This document shows positions 7,495-16,857 of a stretch of 64,000 nucleotides of DNA, in pieces. The DNA is from Nocardia higoensis NBRC 100133. GTDB taxonomy: Bacteria; Actinomycetota; Actinomycetes; Mycobacteriales; Mycobacteriaceae. A program made the translations under genes and the position numbers. The notes beneath the pieces are model-generated. The model was given only the letters and a program-made list of their open reading frames with translations, was not told the origin of the DNA and did not search any database. The stretch lies in the NCBI RefSeq assembly GCF_000308595.1, contig NZ_BAGA01000079.1, positions 1-64,000 on the forward strand, given 5' to 3'. Position 1 is the stretch's first letter, and each line of letters starts with the position of its first letter.

Positions 7495-9957
7495 ATGGCG
7501 GCTAAAAATTCCTCCACGGAATTGTCCGACTCGCCCGTTCTGGTGGTGCAGACGCGAGAACGCGTCTACCGATTACGCGCCGGGGGCGCATATAATATCG
7601 GCCGCGATCCCGACGCCGACATCGTCGTCACCGATCCGCGGGTCTCTTCTTTGCACGCGGTCCTGGAGCGCGGAGCGGATGGTTGGGAAATCGAGGACGC
7701 GCACAGCCGCAACGGCACATTTTTCGATGGTCGTCGCGTCGAGCGGATGGTGATCGATCACGACGAGACCTTCCAGCTCGGACACGCTATGGACGGTGAG
7801 CAGTTGGCCTGCTCGCTGGAAACTCCACCGGGCCACGAGTCGCAGACGGATGGCGATCGGGGCGGTGACACCATGGTCGTCCCTGATCCCGGTTACGACC
7901 TCGATGATGAGGCGACGGTCACCCAGTTCGACCCGGGTCTGCCTCGGCGTGTGTCGCGGTCGTCGCCTCCGGCGGCCCGTCCGAGTGCGGTGGTCCGGAT
8001 CGTGTCGGGCACGCTGCGGATGGGGCGCGCCGCCGACAACGACATCGTCGTGCCCGATCTCATGGTCTCCCGCCATCACGCCGAACTGCGAGTGATCAGC
8101 GAAGGCCGGTACCGGGTGGTCGACCTCGACAGCCACAACGGCACCTACGTCAACGGTTCCCGTGTCGAGGCCGCGGACCTTTCGGAGTCCGACCTGATCG
8201 GCATGGGCCACACCAGTTACCGGCTGGTTGGCAACGAGCTGCGGGAGTCCGTCGACACGGGTGACATCTCGGTCTGCGTGCAGGATCTCATCGTGCGGAC
8301 ACCCGAGGGCAAAGTGCTGCTCGATGAGGTGACATTCCCCATTCCGCATCGCTCACTCGTCGGCGTCATCGGACCCAGCGGAGCGGGCAAGTCGACGCTG
8401 CTGGGCGCGGTCACGGGACTACGGCCGGCGACCGAGGGCACCGTCCGCTACGACGGACGCGACCTCTACACCGATTACGAAGAACTCCGGCACCGCATCG
8501 GACTGGTCCCGCAAGAGGACATCCTGCACAACCAGCTCCCGACCCGGCGCGCCCTGCTGTACGCGGCTGAACTGCGCTTCCCCGGCGACACACGCCCGGA
8601 AGAGCGCGAACAGCGAGTCGACGAAGTCCTCGCCGAACTCGGCCTGACCAAGCACGCCGACACCCGCATCGACCAACTGTCCGGCGGGCAACGCAAACGC
8701 GTCAGCGTCGCACTGGAGCTGCTGACCAAGCCGTCGCTGCTGTTCCTCGACGAACCGACCTCCGGGCTCGACCCCGGCCTGGACAAGACGGTCATGGAAA
8801 TGCTGTCCGAACTCGCCCACGACGGACGCACCGTCATCGTCGTCACCCACAGCGTCGCCAATCTCGAGGCCTGCGACCGGCTCCTGGTGCTGGTCCCCGG
8901 CGGCCGGCTGGCCTACTACGGGCCGCCCGCGGAGGGATTGCAGCAGTTCGGGCAGCGCACCTGGGCGGAAGTGTTCCAGGCCTTCGACCGCGAGGAAGAC
9001 CGCGACTGGGCCGGTGAATTCCGGGACTCTCCACGGTTCCAGCACTACGCGGCGGTCGGACCGATCGAGGAAGTCGGCCCGGGGCCGACCCACCGCCCAC
9101 CGGCACCGCCGCCCGCGCCGCAATCCAAGCACAGCCAGCTCAGCACACTGTGCAGGCGATACCTCGCGGTCATCGCTTCGGATCGAAGCTATTTGGCGCT
9201 GCTGGGCGTGATGCCGCTGTTGCTGGGCGGGTTGATCGCCGCAGTGCCTGCGGGCGAAGGGTTCACCGGCGCGCCGGGGACCAACACCGATGCCCCCACC
9301 AAACTCATGATCCTGGTATTCGGCGCCTGCTTCGTCGGCACCGGCAACTCGATTCGCGAGATCGTCAAGGAACAGACGATCTACCGCAGAGAACGCGCGG
9401 CAGGACTGTCGCCAGGGGTCTATCTGATGTCGAAAGTCCTGGTCTTGGGCGTGATCACCGTCCTCCAGGCGGCGGTGTTGTTCCTGATCGGCACCATCGG
9501 CGAGAGCTTTCCGCCGAAAGGGATTTTCACCTCGGTCCAGCTGGAGCTGATCTCGGCGATGGCGCTGCTCGGCGTCGCGTCGCTGGCACTGGGCTTGCTG
9601 GTCTCGGTGTCGGTGAACACCTCGGAGAAGACGCTGCCACTGCTGATCGTGCTGTCCATGGCACAACTGGTGCTCACCGGCGGGCTGGTGCGGCTACCCG
9701 GCACACTCGTGCTCGAGCAACTGTCCTACCTCTCGCCGTCGCGGTGGGGCTACGGCGCGGGAGCCGCGACACTCGACCTCGACACCCTCTCACCGCACGA
9801 TGGTGGACCGGACCCGCTGTGGAAACACACCCTCGGCACCTGGCTGCTCGACATGGGAGTCGTCGCCGGTCTCGCGGCCGTCTTCCTCGCGCTGGCCTGG
9901 TACCGCCTCTACCAGTTGCGGCCACGGCGGCGCGGTGCCCGACCGGCCAAGATCTGA
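7495..9957 (+). CDS. FHA-domain ABC transporter, Rv1747-like
   Basis: The product is 820 aa. Domain order: FHA1 (about 16-100, with GRDPDADIVV and HSRNGTFFDG), a linker containing DEATVTQFD (about 138-146), FHA2 (about 163-245, SRHHAEL and SHNGTYVNG), ABC ATPase (about 255-470: Walker A GPSGAGKST, signature LSGGQRKR, Walker B LLFLDEPTSGLD) and an ABC-2-type membrane domain (about 560-800). This is the architecture of M. tuberculosis Rv1747, an exporter controlled by Ser/Thr kinase phosphorylation between its FHA domains. The linker threonines are plausible phospho-acceptors (inference). The frame is open upstream to 6496, but the ATG at 7495 directly follows the promoter and fits the FHA1 start. 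Confidence 0.92.
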   Translation: MAAKNSSTELSDSPVLVVQTRERVYRLRAGGAYNIGRDPDADIVVTDPRVSSLHAVLERGADGWEIEDAHSRNGTFFDGRRVERMVIDHDETFQLGHAMDGEQLACSLETPPGHESQTDGDRGGDTMVVPDPGYDLDDEATVTQFDPGLPRRVSRSSPPAARPSAVVRIVSGTLRMGRAADNDIVVPDLMVSRHHAELRVISEGRYRVVDLDSHNGTYVNGSRVEAADLSESDLIGMGHTSYRLVGNELRESVDTGDISVCVQDLIVRTPEGKVLLDEVTFPIPHRSLVGVIGPSGAGKSTLLGAVTGLRPATEGTVRYDGRDLYTDYEELRHRIGLVPQEDILHNQLPTRRALLYAAELRFPGDTRPEEREQRVDEVLAELGLTKHADTRIDQLSGGQRKRVSVALELLTKPSLLFLDEPTSGLDPGLDKTVMEMLSELAHDGRTVIVVTHSVANLEACDRLLVLVPGGRLAYYGPPAEGLQQFGQRTWAEVFQAFDREEDRDWAGEFRDSPRFQHYAAVGPIEEVGPGPTHRPPAPPPAPQSKHSQLSTLCRRYLAVIASDRSYLALLGVMPLLLGGLIAAVPAGEGFTGAPGTNTDAPTKLMILVFGACFVGTGNSIREIVKEQTIYRRERAAGLSPGVYLMSKVLVLGVITVLQAAVLFLIGTIGESFPPKGIFTSVQLELISAMALLGVASLALGLLVSVSVNTSEKTLPLLIVLSMAQLVLTGGLVRLPGTLVLEQLSYLSPSRWGYGAGAATLDLDTLSPHDGGPDPLWKHTLGTWLLDMGVVAGLAAVFLALAWYRLYQLRPRRRGARPAKI

Positions 9958-10012
9958 CGCCGACGACAGGCGTAGTTCAGCGGCAGCAGTGCAGGAGTGA
10001 GGACGATCCATC

Positions 10013-10219
10013 ATGTTCGATCAAGACGTCCGCATACCGTGCGGCGGTCACGATCAGGAGGTGCTCGAACTCAACCGAGAAGCGGCGCGCACCATGCCCT
10101 GCGCGGTCACGGTGACGGTGGTGCCCGGCGCCACCCATCTGTTCAGCGAACCCGGCGCGCTGGAGCAGGTCGCCGAACCGGCCCGCGACTGGCTGGTCGC
10201 ACAGTTGACTTCTCGGTGA
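10013..10219 (+). pseudogene. C-terminal remnant of a PRTase/dienelactone hydrolase-type gene
   Basis: The 68-codon frame matches only the last 60 residues of the intact fusion at 18875-20200: CGGHDQEVLELNREAA against VGGHDHLVLELNRQAA, and VVPGATHLFSEPGALE against VVPGATHLFEEPGALQ. It keeps the hydrolase Asp (GGHD) and His (GATH) but lacks the nucleophile and the whole phosphoribosyltransferase part. A GGAG-like sequence before the ATG could still allow translation. I read it as the stump of a deleted paralog. Confidence 0.75.
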
Positions 10220-10241
10220 GCGGCGGTGATGGTGACCGTCC

Positions 10242-11492
10242 GTGGGCACGACCGCCTTCGTGTCTCGGCGCACCACACTGATGCGAGTTCGTTCGGCGGC
10301 TGCGCTCCTCGGGCCGGCGTTCGTCGCAGCGATCGCGTATGCCGATCCCGGCAATGTCGCCGCCAATATCAGTGCCGGCGCGCGGTTCGGATACCTGCTG
10401 GTGTGGGTCATCGTGGTGGCCGACGCGATGGCGGGGCTGGTGCAGTTCCTGTCCGCGAAGCTGGGGCTGGTGACGGGCCGAACTCTGCCGGAGATGGTCA
10501 GGGCGCACACGAACAGACCCATGCGGCTGGCGTACTGGGCTCAAGCCGAAACCGTCGCCATGGCTACAGACCTCGCCGAAGTCGTGGGCGGCGCGATCGC
10601 ACTGAATATGTTGTTCGGCCTTCCGCTCATCGTGGGCGGCGTTCTCACCGGGATCGCATCGATGTTGCTACTCGCCGTACAGAACAGGTGGGGGCAACAA
10701 CCGTTCGAACGGTTCGCGATAGGCCTGCTGACCGTCGTCGCCTTGGGTTTTGTCGTCAGTGCGGTCATGGCGCGCCCGTCGATATCCGACGCGGTCGGCG
10801 GCACGGTGCCGCGTTTCCAGGGGACGGAGAGCATGCTACTGGCCGCGGCCATCATGGGTGCGACGGTGATGCCGCACGCGGTGTATCTGCATTCCGGTTT
10901 GGTCCGTGACCGCCACGGCCATCCGAGTAGTCGCTCGGACCGCACCCGGCTACTACGGGCGACCCGCGGTGATGTCGCTCTGGCCATGCTGCTGGCCGGT
11001 GCGGTCAATCTGGCTATGCTGCTGCTGGCTGCCGGTACTTTGCACGGCCACATGGAAGGCGCCTCGCTCGAAGCCGCGCACGCGGGGATCCGTGATGCGC
11101 TGGGCCCGGCGGCGGGATTGTTGCTCGCCATCGGCCTGCTCGCCTCGGGTGTGGCCTCGACCTCGGTCGGTGCCTACGCCGGCGCAATGATCATGCAGGG
11201 TCTGCTCCACCGGCGCGTCGCGCTGATCACGCGCCGACTGATCACGCTCGTTCCCGCATTCGTGGTTCTTGCCGCCGGCGCCGATCCGACCCAGGCGCTC
11301 ATCATCTCGCAGGTGATCCTGTCGTTCGGTATACCGTTCGCATTGATCCCACTGGTGTACTTCACCAGCAATCGGACCTTGATGGGTGCCGACGCAAACC
11401 ATCGGAGCACCACCCTGGTCGCCTGGCTGGTGGCCGCCGTCGTCACCGCTCTCAACGTTGTACTGCTCTCGCTCACGGTGGCCGGAAGCTGA
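10242..11492 (+). CDS. mntH: Nramp-family divalent metal transporter (Mn2+ type)
   Basis: The product is 416 aa with about 11 hydrophobic segments. The Nramp signatures are present: DPGNVAANI in segment 1 (metal-binding Asp and Asn) and GATVMPHAVYLHS in segment 6 (metal-binding Met). Most relatives have MPHN where this protein has MPHA. The family imports Mn2+ or Fe2+ with protons. The GTG at 10242 is the longest start; an ATG at 10281 (MRVRSAAALLG) is an alternative closer to the family N-terminus. It begins 22 bases after the hydrolase remnant. Confidence 0.88.
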   Translation: MGTTAFVSRRTTLMRVRSAAALLGPAFVAAIAYADPGNVAANISAGARFGYLLVWVIVVADAMAGLVQFLSAKLGLVTGRTLPEMVRAHTNRPMRLAYWAQAETVAMATDLAEVVGGAIALNMLFGLPLIVGGVLTGIASMLLLAVQNRWGQQPFERFAIGLLTVVALGFVVSAVMARPSISDAVGGTVPRFQGTESMLLAAAIMGATVMPHAVYLHSGLVRDRHGHPSSRSDRTRLLRATRGDVALAMLLAGAVNLAMLLLAAGTLHGHMEGASLEAAHAGIRDALGPAAGLLLAIGLLASGVASTSVGAYAGAMIMQGLLHRRVALITRRLITLVPAFVVLAAGADPTQALIISQVILSFGIPFALIPLVYFTSNRTLMGADANHRSTTLVAWLVAAVVTALNVVLLSLTVAGS

Positions 11493-11816
11493 ACGTCTCC
11501 GACGACGCGTGCGACGAAAGGAGTTGGCGCGCCGGCATGCCGCGGGTGTGGAACCGGTCGACGAGTTCTAGCGGCAAGCGCAGACAGTCCACGCAAGGTT
11601 CGAGCGGTCGGGCGAGTATGGGAGCAAGTCAACAGAATTCGCGCTGCGCTCGGGACTCGACGAACGGGTGGCATCCGCGCGGCACGACGTGGCAATGGCG
11701 GATCGGGTTCGCAGATCGAGGGATGTGACTGATTCTTCCAGAACTCACCGAGGGAATTAGCCTTGTTGTGGGGCTTCGACGGCCCCGATGAACCGAACTC
11801 GAAGCGGGAGGCGACG
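11493..11816 (+). other. Intergenic region upstream of the VOC gene
   Basis: These 324 bases carry no recognisable gene; a 63-codon frame at 11537-11728 has no domain and poor codon use. A short hairpin, GGGGC-TTCGACG-GCCCC, lies at about 11770-11786 before the VOC start and could be an operator or part of the leader. Confidence 0.4.
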
Positions 11817-12350
11817 ATGGCGGTACGAGGCCTGAATCACGCGGTGCTGTACGTGTCCGATGTAGCGCGCAGCGTCGACTTCTACACCACGGTGCTCGGA
11901 TTCGAGAAGCTTCCGATCGACTATCCCGGGGTGGCGTTCCTGCGCGGCGCGAATTCGGCCAACGATCACGATCTCGGTTTGTTCCGGGCGACCGGGGCGC
12001 GCGGCGCGGACGGATCGGTGGGGCTCTACCATCTGGCGTGGGAGGTCGAGACGCTGGCGGAGATGGTGGCCACGCGCGACCGTATGACTGCGGCGGGAGC
12101 ATTGAGCGGTGCTGCGAACCACGCGGCCACGAAGGCGCTGTACGGGCGCGACCCGGACGGCATCGAATTCGAGGTGACCTGGCTGGTTCCGGATCATCTG
12201 GTGGAGGCCGAACTCGTCGTTCCGGTGCCGCCGACCCGCCCGCTCGACCTCGATGCCGAGATCGAGCGCTACGGCCTGCACACCCCTGGCGGTCCTCGGA
12301 CGGACCGGAACCTTTACGCGCGTCTCGCGGCGCTCGTGAAAGGTGAATGA
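11817..12350 (+). CDS. VOC/glyoxalase-family ring-cleavage-like protein
   Basis: The product is 177 aa. It starts LNHAVLYVSDVARSVDFYTTVLGF, the standard opening of a vicinal-oxygen-chelate domain, and ends with YGRDPDGIEFEVTWLV, the metal-ligand Glu region of the second module. One VOC domain fills the protein. The ATG at 11817 has a good GGGAGG six bases upstream, so I prefer it to the upstream TTG at 11763. Substrate unknown; candidates range from glyoxalase-like to dioxygenase. The next gene (PhyH) follows after 99 bases. Confidence 0.8.
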   Translation: MAVRGLNHAVLYVSDVARSVDFYTTVLGFEKLPIDYPGVAFLRGANSANDHDLGLFRATGARGADGSVGLYHLAWEVETLAEMVATRDRMTAAGALSGAANHAATKALYGRDPDGIEFEVTWLVPDHLVEAELVVPVPPTRPLDLDAEIERYGLHTPGGPRTDRNLYARLAALVKGE

Positions 12351-12449
12351 AATTCCCGACGATCCGCGCGCTCGGCTTCGCAGTACCGAGTCGCGCGCCA
12401 CCCGGAAAACCTGTTGATGCTCCTGTAGTCGGCATGGAGTATCACTGTT

Positions 12450-13226
12450 GTGAACCAGGTCCTGGACAGCGCGGCGGTCGAGCGCTTCATCACCGATGGC
12501 TTCGTGAAGATCCCCGCGGCCTTCGATCGCGAGATCGGACAGCGGTGCGCGGTAGAGCTGTGGGATCGGATCGGTCCGCGCGCCGAGGATCCGGCATCGT
12601 GGACCGAGTCGTTGATCTGGGTGCCGGGCATGAGTTCGCCCGCGTTCACCGAGGTGGCCAACACCGATGTGCTGGTGTCGGCCTATGACGCGTTGGTGGG
12701 GCCGGGCCGATGGCGGCCGCGGCTCGGTATGGGCACGTTCCCGCTGCGGTTCCCCAGCACCGAACCCCCGGAGGCAGCGGGATGGCATGTCGAGGCGTCC
12801 TTTGCCGACGACGAGGGAGTTCCGCGGCTGAGTCTGCATTCGCGTGGTCGCGCGCTGCTGATGTTGTTCCTGTTCTCCGATGTCGGTGAGGACGATGCGC
12901 CGACGCTGATTCGTGTCGGGTCGCATCTTGCGGTGCCGTCGTTCCTGGCCGACGCGGGCCCGGAGGGGCGGGCGTGGATGGATGTTTGTACCGACGTCGT
13001 GCCTGCCACCGAGGACTATCGGGTGGTCTCGGCGACCGGCCGGATCGGCGACGTCTTCCTGTGCCATCCGTTTCTCGTGCATTCCGCGCAGGCTCATCGT
13101 GGTCGGGTGCCGCGTTTCATGGCGCAGCCGCCGCTGGAGCCGGTCGGCGAGCTCGAGCTCGACGGTGATCGGCTGACGCCGGTGGCGGAGGCAGTTCGGC
13201 GGGGTTCGACCGCGGTCGATCACTGA
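12450..13226 (+). CDS. Phytanoyl-CoA dioxygenase (PhyH)-family protein
   Basis: The product is 258 aa. Motifs of Fe(II)/2-oxoglutarate oxygenases of the PhyH family are visible: the HxE pair in WHVEASF (about residue 112) and the distal His and Arg in CHPFLVHSAQAHRGRVPRF (about 206-225). The size fits bacterial PhyH-like hydroxylases. It starts at a GTG with GGAG ten bases upstream. It may share a role with the VOC gene before it, but nothing in the sequence tells the substrate. Confidence 0.8.
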   Translation: MNQVLDSAAVERFITDGFVKIPAAFDREIGQRCAVELWDRIGPRAEDPASWTESLIWVPGMSSPAFTEVANTDVLVSAYDALVGPGRWRPRLGMGTFPLRFPSTEPPEAAGWHVEASFADDEGVPRLSLHSRGRALLMLFLFSDVGEDDAPTLIRVGSHLAVPSFLADAGPEGRAWMDVCTDVVPATEDYRVVSATGRIGDVFLCHPFLVHSAQAHRGRVPRFMAQPPLEPVGELELDGDRLTPVAEAVRRGSTAVDH

Positions 13227-13303
13227 CCCGACGGGTCGTGCTCGTGTGGTCTGGCGATCTCATCCATGGATAGGTTGGGTCGAATCGTGTCCGGGTAGCA
13301 CTC

Positions 13304-14149
13304 TCAGGCGTCGCCGGCGGTGGGGTTCCGATTTACTCGAACGCTGTCTGCGCCCAGACCCGCGAGCAGGCGAAGCCCGTCTTCGGCGGGGCTGCCGGGG
13401 GCCGCGGACAGCACGATCAGCTCCATGCCTGATTCGTCCGGTAGGGCGAAGTTCTCCTGGTGCAGTTCCAGCAGCGCGACCAGTGGGTGCCGGTATACCT
13501 TGCGTCCATGCGTACGGGCGCGCACGTCGGCGCGGGCCCAGAGGCGGCGGAAGCGCTCGCTGCCCATCGCCAGTTCGCCGATGAGTGAGGCCAGGCGGGG
13601 GTCTTCGGGGTATTTGCCCGCGGCCAACCGCAGGTGCCCGACCACGTCGAGCGTGCATGTCTCCCAGTCCGCGTACAGGCCGCGCTCGGCTTTCTCGAGG
13701 AAGATGTGCCGCGCGGTGTTCAGGTCCGGTATCGGGCGGCTGAACAGGAGCTCGGCGAGTCGGTTCCCGGCGAGCACCTCCATGCGGTGGTCCATGATCA
13801 GCGCGGGTGCGTCGGCGACCAGGTCCAGGACACGCAGCAGATCCGGTCGGACCCTGCCGTTCGGTGCCTTCGTGCGGCGGCGGCGCTGCCGGGCGAGCCG
13901 GTAGAGGTGCTCGTGTTCGGTCTCGTCGAGGCCGAGGACGCGGGCGAGCGCGTCGAGGACTTGCTCGGAGGGTTGGGTCGCGCGGCCCTGCTCCAGGCGT
14001 ACGTAGTAGTCGACGCTGACTCCGGACAGGTGTGCGACCTCTTCACGGCGTAATCCTTCGACCCGGCGGTGCCTGTCGATGGGGATGTCGACGGCCGCCG
14101 GGTCGACCCGGGAACGTCGGGTCCGCAGGAAGCCCGCGAGATCGTCCAT
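13304..14149 (-). CDS. XRE-family regulator with MmyB-like ligand-binding domain
   Basis: The product is 281 aa. A helix-turn-helix near the N-terminus (LRREEVAHLSGVSVDYYVRLEQGRA, about 31-56) is followed by the conserved MmyB-like C-terminal domain (about 105-270; LDLVADAPALIMDHRMEVLAGN). Such regulators are very common in actinomycetes and often sit divergently from the oxidoreductase gene they repress. Here the neighbour, 138 bases away, is a flavodoxin-fold quinone reductase-like gene. A weak repeat TCCTG-N7-CAGGA at 14187-14203 between them is a possible operator. Confidence 0.87.
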   Translation of the reverse strand: MDDLAGFLRTRRSRVDPAAVDIPIDRHRRVEGLRREEVAHLSGVSVDYYVRLEQGRATQPSEQVLDALARVLGLDETEHEHLYRLARQRRRRTKAPNGRVRPDLLRVLDLVADAPALIMDHRMEVLAGNRLAELLFSRPIPDLNTARHIFLEKAERGLYADWETCTLDVVGHLRLAAGKYPEDPRLASLIGELAMGSERFRRLWARADVRARTHGRKVYRHPLVALLELHQENFALPDESGMELIVLSAAPGSPAEDGLRLLAGLGADSVRVNRNPTAGDA

Positions 14150-14287
14150 GCCCCCAGTATGGCGGCGGTGGTGTCGATGAAGGTGGTCCTGCCGTTACCA
14201 GGAAGTCCGGTCCGATGGAAGAAGCGCCCGTGAATACCGGGCGCCGCGGCGTCCAGGATCGAAGGCACCTGATCCGAAGGAGTGCCC

Positions 14288-15067
14288 ATGAAGACGCTGA
14301 TCGTCTACGCCCACCCGGAGCCGAAGTCGCTCAACAGCTCCCTGAAGGACCTCGCGGTGTCCACCTTGGCGACCGCTGGGCACGAGGTACGGGTGAGCGA
14401 TCTGTACGCGATGAACTGGAAGGCCGTGATCGATGCCGCGGACTACGGCCCGGATGCCTCGAGTCCGCTGCAGGTCGTCCAGGACTCGGGGCGGGCCTTC
14501 GACGCCGGGACACTCACCCCGGAGGTGCGCGCCGAGCAGGAGAAGCTGCTGTGGGCCGACACGATCATCTTCCAGTTCCCGCTGTGGTGGTACTCGATGC
14601 CCGCGATCCTGAAAGGCTGGGTGGACCGGGTGTTCACCTACCATTTCGCCTACGGCGTCGGCGAGCACAGCGACACCAGGTATGGCGAGCCGTACGGCGA
14701 AGGCACCCTCGCGGGGCGGCGAGCCGTGCTTTCGGTGACCATCGGCGGCCAGGGGTCGCATTACAGCGCTCGCGGAATCAACGGCCCCATCGACGATCTG
14801 CTGTTCCCGATCCAGCACGGCATCCTCTTCTACCCCGGCATCGAGGTGCTGCCGCCGTTCGTGGTGTACGGCGCCGACCGGATGACCGGCGAGGACTACC
14901 CGGACGTCGCCGAGGCCTGGGAGCAGCGCCTGCTCACCCTGGATTCGACCGAGCCGATTCCGTTCCGGCGGCAGAACTTCGGTGATTATCAGCTCCCCTC
15001 GCTGCACCTGAAGGAGGGATTGGAACCCATGGGGCGCACGGGCTTCGGGCTGCACGTGCGCGGCTAG
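14288..15067 (+). CDS. NAD(P)H:quinone oxidoreductase-like flavoprotein
   Basis: The product is 259 aa. It has a flavodoxin-like fold of the NQO1/KefF/MdaB group: KTLIVYAHPEPKSLNSSL at the N-terminus (FMN/FAD phosphate site), FQFPLWWYSMPAILKGWVDRVF (about 96-117), and SVTIGGQGSHYSARG. The enzyme class reduces quinones with two electrons using NAD(P)H. The ATG at 14288 has GGAG six bases upstream; a GTG at 14282 overlaps that site and is less likely. The divergent XRE/MmyB gene is the probable regulator. Confidence 0.85.
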   Translation: MKTLIVYAHPEPKSLNSSLKDLAVSTLATAGHEVRVSDLYAMNWKAVIDAADYGPDASSPLQVVQDSGRAFDAGTLTPEVRAEQEKLLWADTIIFQFPLWWYSMPAILKGWVDRVFTYHFAYGVGEHSDTRYGEPYGEGTLAGRRAVLSVTIGGQGSHYSARGINGPIDDLLFPIQHGILFYPGIEVLPPFVVYGADRMTGEDYPDVAEAWEQRLLTLDSTEPIPFRRQNFGDYQLPSLHLKEGLEPMGRTGFGLHVRG

Positions 15068-15490
15068 CAGGATCGCCGAAGTGAACCGCCGTGCTCACCG
15101 AGGCGGGATCGACGCTTCTGTCGTTCCACCCGCATCCTCACGGCACCGGCGGCGAAGACTCTTGATCTTGACGGTTACGGTCCCGATCAGCGAGGCCGAA
15201 GAGCAAGAAAACGTCAAGAAGGTCGAAGCCGAGCCGGGAGAGTGATCCCAGCGAGACCACACGGGCGGAGGTGGCGTGATCTGCTATGTCGCTGCTACGC
15301 CCGCTGCGATGCGGGGCCCTTCCGAACTCCCGAGGCGCAGGGCCAGGCGCCTTCTCGGGGCGAACGTCACCTGCGGTGATTACCTTGGCATCTACGCATG
15401 TTCTCCGGCGTGGGCGAGGATTCCGGGTGACAGTGGCAATTTCTCGGAGGCGGGCAGTGGCCGCGGTGACTGCCGGGACAGGCGTTCACG
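15068..15490 (+). other. Intergenic region upstream of the WS/DGAT-nrdZ operon
   Basis: These 423 bases carry no convincing gene. Weak DosR-box-like candidates on the plus strand are GACGGTTACGGTCCC at 15170-15184 and GGGCCCTTCCGAACT at 15314-15328; they are not a 22-base pair as at the other sites. An 8-base inverted repeat TCTTGACG/CGTCAAGA (15166-15173 and 15212-15219) overlaps the first. Confidence 0.35.
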
Positions 15491-16831
15491 ATGACGAAAT
15501 TGAGCCCGCTGGACGCGGGATTCATGGAGGTGGAAGACACCGTTCGCCATGTCGGTCTCGGGATCGGTGTCGTCGCGATCGTCGGGGGAGCGCCACCCAC
15601 ACGAGAGGAATTCCGTGTGGCCGTGGATCGCGGTCTGGAGCGTCACGGGCGACTGCGGCAACGGGTCCGTCGGACACCGCTCGACGTCACCGCGCCCGAA
15701 TGGGAAGAGGACCCGAATTTCGATCTGGCACACCACATCCGATGGACGGCGTTGCCCGACCCGGGTGACGAGACGGAGCTGCGGGAGCTGGTGGCGACCG
15801 AGCTGAGCGAACGACTCGACCGCGACCATCCGCTGTGGAAGGTCGTCGTTGTCGAACATCTGGCCGGCGACCGTTGGGCGATGATCGTGAAGGCGCACCA
15901 CAGTATGATCGACGGGATTTCCGGGGTCACGCTGTTCAAGAGCTTCTGCGACCCTGATGCCGGGCCGGGCATGGTGCTCGCAGGCGTCGGAGGCCGCGGC
16001 CACACGGGCCTGTTCGAATTGGCGGGCCGGGCGGTTCGATTGCCTTACACCATGCCTCGGTTGGCCGTCGGCACTGTGCGGGCTCTGGCTCCGGTGCTGC
16101 TGGCGGCGGTCGCGCCGGCGGCCGAGTCTTCGCTGAACGGTCCCATCGGGCAGCAACGCCGCTATGTGGTGGCGCGGGTGTCGTTGCCGGAGGTGCGTGA
16201 GATCGGTGCGGCATTCGGCGTGACGGTCAACGACGTCGCTGTCGCCGCCATCGCCGCCGCTTACCGGCGATTGCTGCTGTGCCGAGGCGAGCAGCCCACG
16301 GCCGGCAAGATGCGGATCGCGGTGCCGGTGTCGATGCGGACGGCCGAGGCGAAAGATGTGCTGGACAACCGGGTTGCGGCGATGATCGCCGAACTGCCGA
16401 TCGAGATCGACGAACCGGTCGAACGCCTCATCGCTGTCCACGAGCGGATCGCACGGCATCGGTCCCGCAGCGAACCCGAGGCCGAGAAGTCGCTGCTGTC
16501 GCTGGCCACCCGGGTGCCGTCCGCGTTGCTGACGGCGATCTTCCGGATCGCGGCATGGTTCCCCCAGCGGGGGGTCAGCGCCCTGGCGACCAACATTCCC
16601 GGGCCGAAGCACCGGCTGACGTTGGGCGGCCGGGAAGTGCTGGAGATCTGGCCGTGCATTCCGATCGCGATGCGGGTGCGCACCACGGTCGCGATCCTCA
16701 GCTACGTCGACCAACTGACGTTCGGCATCACCGGCGATTACGACACCACACCCGATATCGAGATTCTCGCCTCGGGCGTCGCGACCGAAATCGCTGTGCT
16801 GCTGGCCCATGCGCGCGGACAACCGACGTAG
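15491..16831 (+). CDS. Wax ester synthase/diacylglycerol acyltransferase (WS/DGAT)
   Basis: The product is 446 aa, the usual size for the family. The catalytic HHxxxDG motif is HHSMIDG (His136, His137, Asp141). The N-terminus LSPLDAGFMEVED and the late motif STNIPGP-like ALATNIPGPKHRLTLGG are typical. These enzymes esterify acyl-CoA to diacylglycerol or fatty alcohol and make storage lipid; in M. tuberculosis the homolog tgs1 belongs to the DosR regulon. The next gene, a class II ribonucleotide reductase, begins 26 bases downstream, so they probably form an operon. Confidence 0.92.
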   Translation: MTKLSPLDAGFMEVEDTVRHVGLGIGVVAIVGGAPPTREEFRVAVDRGLERHGRLRQRVRRTPLDVTAPEWEEDPNFDLAHHIRWTALPDPGDETELRELVATELSERLDRDHPLWKVVVVEHLAGDRWAMIVKAHHSMIDGISGVTLFKSFCDPDAGPGMVLAGVGGRGHTGLFELAGRAVRLPYTMPRLAVGTVRALAPVLLAAVAPAAESSLNGPIGQQRRYVVARVSLPEVREIGAAFGVTVNDVAVAAIAAAYRRLLLCRGEQPTAGKMRIAVPVSMRTAEAKDVLDNRVAAMIAELPIEIDEPVERLIAVHERIARHRSRSEPEAEKSLLSLATRVPSALLTAIFRIAAWFPQRGVSALATNIPGPKHRLTLGGREVLEIWPCIPIAMRVRTTVAILSYVDQLTFGITGDYDTTPDIEILASGVATEIAVLLAHARGQPT

Positions 16832-16857
16832 TGCCGCGCGCGGAGGAGGTGTGTGCC

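Noticed and set aside
11537-11728. 63-codon plus-strand frame behind mntH
   Set aside because: A GAAAGGAG precedes it, but the translation is Ser/Arg-rich without domain or coding bias.
14187-14203. TCCTG-N7-CAGGA between the XRE and flavoprotein genes as an operator
   Set aside because: Arms of only five bases are expected by chance; mentioned under the regulator but not listed as a site.
15276-15494. 72-codon plus-strand frame before the WS/DGAT gene
   Set aside because: No domain, no ribosome binding site, and it overlaps the WS/DGAT start.
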